From Hysterium pulicare CBS 123377 (lineage: Eukaryota; Ascomycota; Dothideomycetes; Hysteriales; Hysteriaceae), in NCBI GenBank assembly GCA_000467715.1, contig AJFK01000576.1, positions 146,539 through 210,538 of the forward strand: DNA of 64,000 nt. The letters are read 5' to 3'. The position numbers were made by a program, and so were the translations under genes. The notes under the pieces are model-generated. The model saw only the letters and a program-made list of their open reading frames with translations. It was not told the origin of the DNA and ran no database searches. Below, piece by piece: positions 44,973 to 57,113 of the stretch. Numbering within the stretch: the first letter of the stretch is position 1; every line of letters begins with the position of its first letter.

Positions 44973-47900
44973 TTACGACGTCGCGCCAACCCTATAACTC
45001 TCCGGCGGCCCAAGATAACTCTTCACCACACCCCCCAAATCCACCACAACCTTCTGCAGCACAACTCCCGGTTCCACAAGCCACACCTTAACTTGATGCG
45101 CACCAGGCTTCACCTCTCCCCAACTCGTCGTATTGTACCATGCCGTATTCGCCACAGCATCATACCAGCCTACCGGCCAGTTCGGCTGCGGCTGGTCAAT
45201 GACATACTGTCGCCTCTGCTGAGGTTTATCGTCCAGTTGGACAATATATGCGAGTGGACGCTTGGGCGATGTGTTGAGCGTGGGCGCTAGGATTAGCGTC
45301 AAGTTCATAGGTTTTGCGTTTGTAGTAGGAGTGAAGGTGTAAAAGTCGTATTCGAGGCAAGGCGCGGTGGCGGAAGTGAGCGATGGAGCCAGGGAATCGG
45401 AAAGAGTGAGGGCGGGAGATATGTAGCGGCCGTAGCCGGGGAGATGCTGATATGTTAGAGCTGAGGAGTTTGAGGATGATGCTAGTGAGAGGCGCGTGTA
45501 GTGTGCTACTTCCATTGATACTTCGGCGTTTTCCTCGACGAAGCCGGCTTTGAAGCTTGAGGGGAGAATAGTATTGTTGAGAGGAATCATGATTGTTGGC
45601 ATGCTATATTGAGTGCCATAATCGGTGGAGGAGGTGACATTCAGAACTGTCATATTGGAGCCAGATGGAGCTTTTGTCCAATTAATTGTTATATAGACCC
45701 GGATGTCGGAATTATTCACGTTCGGGGAGAGCATGCCTGTCTTCTGGGAGACTTGGACGAATGATGCGGCTTGGATCGTCCATGTAAAGGGTTGAGTACC
45801 CATAGAGAAAATGTCGATCCACCGCTTGGGCCCGTAAGGGTCCATTGGTGGCAGGATGAGACTCCCACCTCCGTTGGTATGCCATTTGTCATCTCCAGGA
45901 ACAGTGGCGTTGCTCCCTTCGACCGCAACGCCCATGTCGCCTGCTAGATCGCGTTCGAGGTTTTGGACCCATTGTAGAGCGGGTGTCGCTTGACGCATTG
46001 GTTGTTGCCTGCTTTGATTAGGAAAAGATCACAGGGCGAGTTTGGTACACTTACCAATATCCTTGATATCCAAAATGAGTTTGGTCCATCATGTGGTTCC
46101 ATTTGCCGTTCAACATGGTGTTGTATTGCACAGTTAGTTGATGGTCAACTTTCATCTTGTCCAACACTCGCTGAAACATGAAGTTCGCACTATTTCTTCC
46201 CTGCCCGGCGTACATCTGGTTCTTCGCTGAGCTGACTTGGACATCCACAAAGTTACCTCCAGCAAGGACAGGATGAAGAACCATTTCGAAGAATGCGGGT
46301 TTCTCTGCATCCGAAAGTTTGCTGTAGATTGCTTGCGTTCTTTGCCCTAAATCTCCCCACTGTGCTAGGATTTTGTCTGCTTCTTCGTAATTAAGAATAC
46401 TGAAGCTGTTCGGTTCGATGAGTTCGTATTTTCTCAAGGCCGCGAGGAAGCTGTATTGATCAACTACTTTCGCAATGTCTTTCGCCATTTTCGCGTTGAA
46501 TTCGCGCGTTGCCCACTTCTCCAGCCACATCGGTGCACTATTTTCATCCCAAAGGCTCATGTCGTATGCTATGTCCATGAAGTGGCTGATCGGTATTTCC
46601 AAGGGCTTGAGGTCGCCAACGTTGACTATCCAGATTCTGGTCGCATCTCTGAGCACTGCTTGGTTCATCTGCTCCCTAGTCTTTTGCAGTTGTATCGTGT
46701 TGATCCATTTATAGTCACGCGGATCTCCAACGTAGTCGAAGTGATAATAAACACCAGCTCCACCGGAGCGATTTGTCTCGTTACCAACTGGCAGCCTCCT
46801 GATATTGCTCCAGTTGTCCTCAGTCCACAGTAGGGTAACGTGATCCGGAACCTTCATTCCAGCCTCGTAGTAGTCTTGGACCTCTTTATACAAGCACCAC
46901 ATCTGCGGTACTTCGGTTGCATTGCCGTAGACCTCATTCAAAATCTTTTGCTGCGTGTCCACAATGTCCTGAAGCATGCCCGTCTCCGTTCCTGCAGACA
47001 TTGCAGTGTCGCCTGAACGTATTAGCATTGCATAATCTAGGCCGATGGATATGCTTGAATGCGCATGCTGAAGAGATAAAAGAAGAATGAGAAGAAGGAA
47101 ATACCTGACCCCCTCATACCAATCGTCACAACATTCTCATATGGTTTGGCACGTTCCACTCCTTCCTTCATGAAAGGCGCAATTGATGCATTGTTAGTGT
47201 TCCATTGCCAAGGACCCTTCCCAAATGTGTTCCATTCTTTGGTAGCCCGTACCATTGGTTCAGTATGACTGGTCCCCATAACGATGGCATATTCATCGGC
47301 TAGAGGCTGATTTCGCGGGTCGTCTACGTTGAACATGCTATTCCATTGAGCCGGCCAGAGATAGTTTGCTCTCAAGCGGAGTAGGACCTCGAACACATGA
47401 GAGTAAAAGTCGGCGTTGAAGGCAGAACCCCACTTGCTCTTCGGGTATTTTGCATTTACATATCCGGTCAAGGCTGGAGCTTCATCGTTCAAGAAGAAGC
47501 CACGGTATTTGACGGTGGGTGAACCTTGAGTTTTGGTGGTAGGCATAGCATAGATTTCATCATGGCTCTTGGAGGCTACGTCCGCCATGTAGTACCAAGG
47601 AGAGACTCCAATCTGTTCCGAAATATCGTAGAGGCCATAGATTGTACCACGTCTATCACTTCCTGAAAGCAACTTAGCGACGCCATTCCAACGACGGATG
47701 ATGGGCAGTGCTACTTACCAACAATGACCAGGGCTTCGTCAACACCGTCCATTGGATTCTGTACGATCTGACTTTGAAATGCTTCCCATTTTCCTTTAAT
47801 CTGGGACACATCAATCTTTCCAGCCTTAACAAGCTTGTCAATATAAGAAGAGTTTCCAATTGTTCCTGTAATAATAGTCCCTTCCTCCTCGGTTCTTCTG

Positions 47901-48226
47901 AGTGACGGGACTTTCCAATTCGATTTGCCTGTGACGTTGAAGATCATTGAGGCATTCGCCGTCGCCTTGCCAGTAACCGATACCGTGCCATTGACACCGG
48001 TGACTCGGCCGAAGTCATATGCAAGATCGTTGGCAACTCTCAGGACGCCAGGCCAGTCCGCAGCATCGAGAATTAGATTGACATGGGAATCGCGCGTTCC
48101 CAGTAAAAGCCTGCCCTCAAAGTCTTCGAATGCTATTGTAGCATTTTGACCAATGGCAGTAACAACACGAAGGAAAAGGCAAATGAGAGCAAAGAAACGA
48201 AAGAAATTTGGGGAAAGCTTCTCCAT
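44973..48226 (-). CDS. GH115 xylan alpha-1,2-glucuronidase
   Basis: Four minus-strand exons, 48226-47719, 47662-47105, 47012-46055 and 46008-44973, give 1019 residues, the normal size for GH115. A signal peptide (FFALICLFLRVVTA) makes it secreted; many N-x-S/T sites follow. Family marks: GTIYGLYDISEQIGVSPWYY, the conserved YRGFFLNDEAPAL, LRLRANYLWPAQWNSMFNVD, TIGMRGSGDTAM, VTLLWTEDNWSNIRRLP, YYHFDYVGDPRDYKWINT and a C-terminal beta domain. GH115 enzymes remove 4-O-methyl-glucuronic acid from xylan side chains, so the organism can attack plant hemicellulose. All introns have GTAAGT- or GTATTT-like donors with close YAG acceptors, and the phases agree. It is divergent to the UPF0390 gene. Confidence 0.95.
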
Positions 48227-48926
48227 AGTGGCGGATAGTCGACAGGAAGAAAATTTGAGATCCCCACAAGTTCGAGAAATGAGACTTGAGGAATGACATG
48301 GTATATATCCTTACCTCTCTCTTCACATCTTACATGATCAAATCTAGTTCTTTGTGGATATCAATATCTACTCCGCATGGAAGGGTCATTAAATCCAAGA
48401 GCGCCCAGAGCGAAGACCTCATCTTGCATGCACGTGTATACAACAATTCCCGGTTATTAGGCTGGATAAATTAAAAGTCTTCTCGAACTATTCATCTGGG
48501 AGCAAAGAACCGTCCGCTTTGCAGGGGAACTCAATCAGAATAGATGAACCTCATGCCAGATCCGGATGATTTTCAACTGGGATGGATATGCAGTCTATGT
48601 TCGTGCTGGGGCTGATGGAATGCATCGAACTTTCTTCCGCAGAAGCATGATGGGTCAACGACCAATACCGAACTTCTTTCGCACCGAAAAGTTGCAATTG
48701 AGGCCTTCATAGAAACGGGGTCTCGGAATCATGGAGAGATGAGGTGGCGATCTTAACGGCCCGCAGGCTAAATTCCCCACAAGCCAACTCGTTCCCGCGT
48801 TGCCAAGCCTCACGATTTTCTTCTCTTTAACCATCCACACAACCTTTCCTGGAATCCGATCTTCCCGTACGGCATATCGTCTTTGCGCCTGGTAGTCGGC
48901 TTGTAAATACCGCGGCAATTGTTGCG
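48227..48926. promoter_or_regulatory. Divergent intergenic region, GH115 / UPF0390
   Basis: Seven hundred bases between the two starts. A TATATCC element near 48301 lies on the GH115 side. No coding pattern; no factor site assigned. Confidence 0.4.
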
Positions 48927-49237
48927 ATGGCTCAAGGCGCTGTCAAAAAAGCGCACAAGCCTAAGAAGTTCGTGATGCATTTTGCATATATATTCCGCTT
49001 TTGCTAACTTGGACTGCCTTCAATAGACCACAAGCGCATGGTCCCAAACGAGGCGCGCGAGTCATAAAACCTAAGAAAGCGAAGCTCATTCAACAGCAGA
49101 AGATCGCGAAGAAATATGGTGCGGGCTTGATTGCCATGACAGAGAAGACACTGGCGGAGAAGGCGGGACATTTGGAGATGTTGAAGGGTGGGAAGAAGGA
49201 GGGAAGGATTGGAGGGGATAAGAAGAAGGCGAAATGA
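48927..49237 (+). CDS. UPF0390 family small basic protein (DUF2462)
   Basis: Two exons, 48927-48967 and 49027-49237, encode 83 residues. The start [20 protein letters not shown] and the repeated basic text [20 protein letters not shown] match the UPF0390 family (animal homologue: Leydig cell tumour 10 kDa protein). Members are small, lysine-rich and thought to be nucleolar; the function is not settled. The 59-nt intron has an unusual GTTCGT donor but a good branch (GCTAAC) and acceptor (AATAG), and the junction codon restores KKPQ. Confidence 0.9.
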
Positions 49238-49592
49238 ATGGTTCTGCTATTCTTTGCTTGGACTAGCAGTCTCCAAAACCTATAATTTCGGTGGCAGCAT
49301 GATTAGTTCCCCGGAGCATCGTCTGGTGTTGATGGCGTGGGCGTTTCCACGGGGCATTTGGACATTCACGTAGGCCTTATAGAGTCCAATCGACTCTAGA
49401 CGACGAAGGGGTTAGCATCGTGTCGAGGCAGCTGACAAAATGCGGGTGACGAGTCATTAGAGTGATTGCATTGACTATTTATTATGAAGAGGGAACGCTC
49501 AGAAGAGAGTCCCATATAACGCCATGTCTGGCTCAAAGAAACAATAAACCTATCATTAAGACAAACGATAGAGTCAACAAGACCTATGCAGC

Positions 49593-51174
49593 TCATATAA
49601 TGCCCGCCCGTGCTGCCTCTCCTCCACCGGCTTCCACAACCTGTTCACGAGCCTTTCCTCTTCCGATGCCTCCTTCTCCTACACCCATCCTTCTTGCTAC
49701 ATACCTCTGAGCTACAATACCCACTCCCAAGCTAATAACCTCTTCCATCCACTCAGCGATCCATTCCCTTGGGTCAACGCCTCCACTCTGAATGATCTCC
49801 AGGATCTCTGCCGGCAACGGCTGTAGATCACCATCTGTAGCCTGAGCAGGCGCATCGAGCCACTCCACCCATTTCAATGGGAAAGCCTGGCTGAGGGCAT
49901 GGAAGCTTATGCTATGGATTGGATCATGTAGATAGACCGCGAAAGCGACAAGTTCGTCAGCATCTTTTGGTTCTTCTACTCCACTAGCCTTAGATTCGTC
50001 CGAAGAGGAGGTAGATTCGCCAAAGAGGTTGTCAGGGGCCGGGTAGCTGACAGCTTGTAGAGAGAGGAATATATCGCTGCTTCGTACAGGATTACTCTCG
50101 CTCAGAGATTCAGTTGCCTGCTTAGCCGCTTCCTCAACACCACCTCGTGCAGCAAAGAAATCAGTTGCGTATGCCTCCGCGCTCACTCTAGTGAGTTTTG
50201 TTCCTTCTACAAGTCCTTTGACAACGCTAAGATCCCTCTTCGATGTTTCGCGCCACCAAGGTCCATCGTTCCACCTACTAGAGCCTCCCCTATAGCCAGC
50301 ATCCGAATCGCGACGATGCGTAGACTCGGATCCTCGTTGAATGACAAGAAGGTCTCCTCCTTCTACCTGTGCCATTATACCTGAGAACGTTTGGTAAATG
50401 ATGGGGTCGAGGGAGGGGTAGCCGACAAGGTCGTGAGTAATGTGTATCTGGAGACGTTCGTGCTGAGAGATGGGTGGCGCGAGTGTGTGAAGAATGTTGG
50501 TAAATGTCGGTAGGGCGCGAGAGCGGAGTTCACCTCCTAGACAGACGTGAGTATCAAGGGCTAGACATAGACCATTCAATTCAAATGTCGAGCATACCAA
50601 TCCCACGTAGAGCTCCGACATTACCCCGGACTTGTTCTGCCCACTTCTGTGCCTCTTCGTTCTTTTGAATCTCCTTATATGCTGCTTCAGCTTGCTTGAC
50701 AGCTGCACTGGCCGTTGAAACCAGCCCTCCCCACCACCCACCACCAGATTGTTTGGCTGGCTCGGCCTCTGGCTTCCTTTCCGGCTCCTCTTCTGTCGCA
50801 GTAAAGCTTTGGTGGAAAGATCGTGTGCTTTCGGCCGACTTCCGCGGAGGATGCGGCTTTGCATTATCTTCGCTCGTTCGTGCAGAACCTGTTGACGATG
50901 GCGTGGCTATTCCAGTAGATCTATTCCTGGAGGTTGTTGATGATGAGGGGAGTTTTGGCGTGTTCGGTCGGCTCGATGGTTTTGCTGGCTCTGGTCGTTG
51001 GAACTTCTCAAGGGCTTCGAGCTCTTCAAGCTCCTTCAACGCATCGATTTCCTTCTCTGAGCTCCCTCGAGAAGGTTTGACTGCTTTGGTCGAGCTCTTG
51101 GGCGGGGCTGGAGCTGGTGCCTCCGCTTCAAATTCGAGCTCAGCAAGCATCTCTTCAGCTGTCTTTGGAGGCAT
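49593..51174 (-). CDS. MTC1: Maintenance of telomere capping protein 1
   Basis: Two minus-strand exons, 51174-50598 and 50536-49593, give 506 residues. The start MPPKTAEEMLAELEF, the conserved GGGWWGGLVSTASAAVKQAE and the C-terminal domain with QIHITHDLVGYPSLDPIIYQ and DELVAFAVYLHDPIHSISFH identify the Mtc1 family (DUF5427). In yeast, loss of MTC1 is synthetic with a cdc13 telomere-capping mutant; the protein associates with vesicle-coat components, and the biochemical role is open. The N-terminal third is Pro/Ser/Glu-rich and probably disordered. The phase 1 junction gives RGIGGELRS. It is divergent to the AT-hook protein gene. Confidence 0.9.
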
Positions 51175-51686
51175 GGTTTAAAAGCGTATAGCTAGGTAAT
51201 CAAGACGGTGGTAAAGAAGAACAAAATAGTACTTGACAATAGAGACAGCCTATTGTGCTTCATTCCAAACGCTATTGTTGTTGATTAGCTTAATGAGATT
51301 CGCGTACGTATAGGTAGCTAACCGGGATTGTTGTGATTGGCCGGAGCCATAAAGCTTTTCTCTTGGCGCCAGCAGCCACCATTTCCCTCCGTATCATCAC
51401 ACCAACACCATATCTTCTCTGCTCGAGTTCTTCGTCTTCGTTTTGTGGGTGGGATCCATCAAGGGCTATATCCGCTCTGCTTCTTTGGCACTTGGATCTC
51501 GTCCCGGAACTTGAATTACTTTCCTTCTTTTGTTGCCTTTGTATTAATCTGCATGCACCCTTTCCCCGGCGCACGTTACGCCTCATCTTACAGGCTGCGC
51601 GCAATCTCACACTTTCCTCCCTTCTCAATTTCTGCTCTCGCATGTTTTGAATCCTTTTTTGTGCATGCTTCCAATCAACCTTTTTG
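51175..51686. promoter_or_regulatory. Divergent promoter, MTC1 / AT-hook protein
   Basis: 512 bp with a pyrimidine-rich half toward the plus-strand gene (TCTTCT-type runs). No specific element identified. Confidence 0.4.
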
Positions 51687-54641
51687 ATGCCTGCATCAAA
51701 AATTGGGCCGTCGTCACGCGCTGCTCTGGTTGCTCCAAAGGCTAAGCCTCCAGACATCGCTATGCGTACCAGGAGCGCACGAGGCAAATCAGCCTCCGGA
51801 AAGGCAGAAACTCCAACGCCAAACCCAACTGCCAACGGTTCTCCCAGCAATGGGAACACCAATATCCCTCGCAAGCTCACGAGGTCTTCCTCTGGTGTTT
51901 CGACGTATTCTTCAATTACTGTTGGCGGGCCACCTACTCAGTATGTGGCAGCAAAATGGAACAAAAGAATACTAACAGTCACTGGGCTAAGTGACGAATT
52001 CTTGAAATCACTGATCGAGAGAGACTCGATAAAACAACAAGAATTTTCTGCAAAATTACGGACTCGGGTTCCGCTGCCAAAATATTCGGATGATGAAGAT
52101 TCTGAGGAGGATGCCAAGACTCCACTGCTGCCTCGAGCTACCACTGGTCGACGAGGAGGTAGAGGTCGAGGTGGCCGCGGTAGAGGACGAGGCGGAATTT
52201 CGAAAGGCATTTCGCCCAAAAAAGCTCGTACAACACGTAGTACATTGCCTACTGTTCCGCTTACGGATGTGGACGAAGAAGCTTCGTCCAATCACGCTTC
52301 ACCATTTGAAAGCGCCAAGACTTCCGAATTGATTGAGGTGGAAATATCCCCTCATGAGGAACTACAGGAGACGGAAGAAACAAAGGACGAGTCTGAGCCA
52401 ATGGCAGGCGTCCAGCTGACTTCTACGACGCCGCCAGGCTCGCCTCCGCCAGAAGTCCTGGGCCTAGAAACTTCAGAGGGAGACACATATCAAGTCGACA
52501 ATCAGGAACCATCTTCTCTGCAGGAACAACCAAACACACGGACTTCCCAAGCGTTAGAATCTGCTCCAGCTGATTCCGAACCAGCTCATTCGTTAGGACC
52601 GGTTGACGATGAACTTTCGGACTCGGAATTTCTGCCGCCTTTCGTCGAGGATTACGCCGAGCCTACCGAATCTGAGTGCGAGGATGCCGCAGATTACCTT
52701 GTTAAGACACGTTTCCAACCAATGACTGACCCCCAGGCCTTGATTGCCACGCTCACAAAGTATCCTCCGAATATGAGATCTACTGAGACATTGTATGCGA
52801 TCGCTTTCAACGCGCAGAGAGCACTCCTGGCGTGGCAGGATGAATTTTTAAAGCTGGATGCAAAGGTAAACCTTCCCTTTAGTGCTTACATAAGTCTCTT
52901 CTTGTTCTGAAGTCTGAGTCGGATGACCTGCTTTGGAGCCCCCTGTTCGGTCCTCCGTCGTGAATGATTGCAATTTTGACTAATTCTATTCAAGACTGCC
53001 CCACACGCTCATCCCCCTAAGAAGCCAGCTACTGGTGGTCGCATTCCCATAGATCCAGAAGTGTATGAAGACATGAAAGAAGCTGAGTTGTACAACTACG
53101 TGTACGATCCAAAGAAGGGACCAGGCCGCCAGGATCCGTTTAGCCAAAGGCTTGGGCGTGAGAACGGGAACGGCCGCGAATTACGTCAACGCCGGGCACG
53201 AGATATGATCGGTTCTGCCGCGGCTAGTGAAGATGAAGATGAGGAGGAACAAGAAGGCCGCGGAGGAAGACGAAGGCGCCGCACTGTTCAGCGCTTTGAT
53301 GGAACCGAGATAGGCACCGGTACGACCACGCCCCGTCGAACCGGGTGGGGTGGTGCGAGGAAGAGAGGCATAAGCGGTCTGCTCAGCTCCGAAACGCCGG
53401 AAATGGATGGGAGGTCTAAACGAGCTCGTACTGCAGCCGAACAACTTCTTCCTCAACGTGTTCGAGAGATGAGAGATGAAAGTGCCGTGCTTAGCTCTGG
53501 CGACGAAGGCAGCCCAGCTCCTCAATCTTCGAAACGCAGAGGGAGACCACCCGGAAGCAAGAACCTTCAGAAGCGAAGCGATGCAGGAATCAAGAAAGGA
53601 CCCAGGAAAGGTCAATTTTCCAGATCGGCAAAGGGCACGCCTACGATGTTAGAAAGTATGAGCCAAGGACAGGGTCAGTTTTCTGTCGAGCCTATGGTCA
53701 CTACGCCCACCAACGCACAACCATCTCAGCCCTTTCCTCCACATCTACCAAATATGCCACCATCATCCACAGTATTTCAGGCGGCGCCTCAGCCTGCTAC
53801 TGCTCCTCCGTATGAACCTATTGAAGGGCCACCGGTCACAGCATCCACCCCTGAGCAGTTTATCACCACCACGCCTCTTTCCCAGTACGGAAAAACTTAC
53901 GTCGAAGACCTATCAACGCCGACTACGGGTGCTTTGGATAAGAAGCGTAAACAGCGTGTCAAGTCTGAGAAGAGGAGTCACAGCATGACCATTTGGTGGG
54001 CGGAGAGGAAAGCTCGTGCCCAGGAGAAGAAGCTTGCTGAAATGAAAGCTAATGAGCAGTCCATGGCCGACGCAGTACCAGTTGGTCCACCACCGACCAC
54101 CACATTCACCACTCCAATGGGGCCATCTTACAACAACGGACTAGGCATGATAGGTGTTGGAAGCGGCCTTGCAGCATTACCCTCCGGAGGTGGTCGCAAC
54201 CAAATGCCTGTCCTTGCACCAGCACCAACTGCTTCCCAGGGATACCCGTCTTACCAATCTGCGCCCTTTCCTACGAGCGGTCCCCGATCGATGATTCCTC
54301 GTCCAAAGTCTAACGGACCGCCACCTCTTGCACCAGCGCCTACACCCTCTCACCGTCAATCTATCTCTGCAGCCCCTCCCCACATTTCACCATATCCGCC
54401 TGTCGGTCCACAGCACCAACCTTCTCCAATAATGGGCCCAATGCGTGGACAAAACCATCAATTCCATATCACGACTTTGGCGAATGCGCCTGAAAGGCAT
54501 CATGTCCTACGGAACGCCCAGAAGGAAGAACACGATCGCGCGAAGGTCGAAGAGGCCATACAGATTCAAGAAGAGCAACGTGAGGCGATGGGACTACGAC
54601 GACACCCATCTGCTGCCCGTAGTAAGTGCGACGTCATGTGA
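51687..54641 (+). CDS. Large AT-hook / RGG-rich nuclear protein, unknown function
   Basis: Exons 51687-52865 and 52995-54641 give about 941 residues. A third tiny exon is possible: a GTAAGT donor at about 54622 with TGCTAG at 54668 would end the protein as HPSAARS at 54673. Visible parts are a basic N-terminus, a short predicted-folded block (PPTQYVAAKWNKRILTVTGL, SDEFLKSLIERDSI), an RGG-like run (GRRGGRGRGGRGRGRGG), an acidic Ser/Glu region, a helical block (YPPNMRSTETLYAIAFNAQR), an AT-hook (SKRRGRPPGSKN), a Pro-rich segment and a C-terminal charged helix (WWAERKARAQEKKLAEMKAN). The AT-hook and RGG elements suggest chromatin or RNA binding. No named family is recognised. The 129-nt intron joins LDAK to TAPHAHPPKK. 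Confidence 0.75.
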
Positions 54642-54673
54642 GCTTGTCGCATGGACTAACAGTGCTAGGTTGA

Positions 54674-57113
54674 TGATGACCTTGGCTGAGATTGGATGAT
54701 GTTTTTTGGAGTAAATTCTCAGATAGTGGTATATTCGGACCAAAATAGTCCAGATTCTTGTGGAAGGCGTGAGAGAGGCGCCACTAAATATTTTGATTCC
54801 TCGGGGATTGTGCGCATAGAAACGCACTCCGAGTAATGTTCATTTTTGCTTTATTTTGCATTTGTTCGGCGCATGGGAAGATACCAACCGGGTGACCTAA
54901 ATGCCCCGGTTTGAATGGTCACGGCGTTGGCAATGAATCTGCATGGTCATTTTGCGGACCTTCGGATCATGTGTTTTGGTATTGAGGAAAGGCGATGTAT
55001 ACAGACTTCTACGAAATGTATTGCAGTTGTATTAGCAATGCTGACGAACTCGAATCTTGCATAGCTTCCCTTTAGTGTATACACCCTCTTTTGATCTAGA
55101 GTAGGGTTCTTAAAAAGCTGAGATGCTGCCGATCCGGCTCAGACCGCCCATTCATCATTTCTAAAGCCCGACTACATTGCTCCGAACCATCGTAATGCCA
55201 GGAGGTCCGAAGGCAATTCCAATTGACTGGATAAGCCACGAGGGATCAGTTCGCGTGCAGTGTCTTCCTCGAGCAGGGACCTTATGAAGGACTGAGATAT
55301 CGGAGGTGTCTCACGGCGCCCATAGCTATGGTTCACGATCTGCGCTAAATGTGGAGATTCATTCGAGTTTGGAAATTTGTCTCGTGCTTGCTGGGAATTC
55401 ATTAGTTAATTGCAAGGAAGTGGGGGCTGGTGGTGTAGAAGGTGGGTCAGTTAATATGAAGTAATCCCGGTAAATGATTATGAGAGTTTTGGGACGGATG
55501 GAGATGAGTTTCGGATATCTAAGGGGGCATTCGGTTTGATGGCGTTTACGACTTGGAAGATCTCTAAGCCGGTTGCTTTAAATGCGGCGGCGATACGCCC
55601 ATAAGAACTCGATGAGAATTTGATACTTCACGAGAATCTCTTCACGCTCAACTGGAGCTCTTCTCACTTCTCATGGCTGCCGGGAAGGAGTACGTAGTTA
55701 GTTGCACGCTTGATCGGTCCAGACAATCTGAGTAGCTGCGGATAGATGCCGAATCCTTCACTAGTCTATTCTTCATTTCAATTGGATATCCACTCTCCAT
55801 GCAAAGTTCTCATACAGCGTTGGTTTGTGTTGCATAATTAGTTGAAGAGAAATGATATTCGACTGGGGGATTCGTCAAACAATGCGTCTACACTCTCCTC
55901 GAGGAAAGAAGAACCGAGACTATCAGAACCGGTCGAAGTTCGACTTGCACGGTGCAATCGTAGGTCTGCGTCGAGCAAGGTCAATAGGTCGACATACTTG
56001 CGCTTCGTCGCGGGGACATGCAGCAATTGGAAGACAGGAAGTCAAGGAAAGGACCAGGTGGCTGTGTCGAATCGTCCAAAAGCCTGTCTCAATTGACTAA
56101 GGGTTGCCGCAGAATGTCACTTGAATAACGCGACAGGAACAATAGCGACCTTGGAGTGTTTGACGAGGCATTGAAAGTCATGCCATACCTAGGTGGGCGG
56201 GAAGGTGGGCGGCGGGAGGTTCCTGCATCGAAGGTTGAGGGAAGGAAAAAGATTTTCCGATCTTCAACCTTCCGAATCCAGGAAGCTCATCCGACGAATT
56301 TCCACCTCACCAGCTACGCCTCCTCCACTATTTGCTCGTGGCTCCAACGCCAATAATTGTTCGACGGCTTTTGCAAGACCATTAACATCAATGCCGCGTA
56401 ACTGCCGCTGTGAGCTTGCTGTGCTAGGAAGCTGGAAGCCATGGCCACCTCCATAATGGCACTCTTCGACCACTGCGGCTCACACCGGCTTGCCGACACC
56501 AGTCCTTTTGACCTCAAACGTCTCCGTCCAGCGTGCATCTACCAAGTTTAGGAAGTCCTGTCCCCTTGGCTCCACTAAAGCTTCTAATCAGCGATCGAAT
56601 GTGCCCGCACACCACCTGCGGCCATTGGGTTTACCAAGCTTTAGGCCTCTACCATGCCTCCACCACTTGGGTTCGATCGATCCCTTGCCATGGCATGCAG
56701 GAGAATGCCCGCCACGTTTTAAGGCTCCAGAAGGCAGTTATGGCCGTAGCTTACTGATCCGTGGCTGCTATCTGATAACGACAAGTCGCTTTCGTTGCGT
56801 TGCCGGCACCAAGTGGCAAGTGGCCTGGACATTTTAGCTATCCACAACATCGTTCTGTAGTCTTGGTGTGGGTGGACAGTCATAGCTAGACTGCAAACTC
56901 ACTATTGCCCTGATCGACCGTGCATGTTATTCTGGGTAGGCCCTCACTTCACGATCGCCACTTCCCGCAGGGCAGGGGAGAGCGAAAGGCGATCAAACCT
57001 CTTCTCTTTAAGATACCCCATCTCCACTTTTGATCGCTGCAAAGAATTATTCGCATTTCATGCTCACTCCAGTCCATCTTTATGCAGGGTCAACCACAGT
57101 TTGACACCTCACC
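54674..57113. other. Long intergenic region, no gene seen
   Basis: About 2.4 kb. Short frames only; none has coding-like composition or splice structure. Contains the promoter of the Pth11-like gene at its right end. Confidence 0.45.

Noticed and set aside
31888-48226. A plant-cell-wall or cell-wall enzyme cluster (Utr2-like and GH115)
   Set aside because: The two genes are 12 kb apart, differ in role (own wall versus plant xylan) and have no related genes between them.
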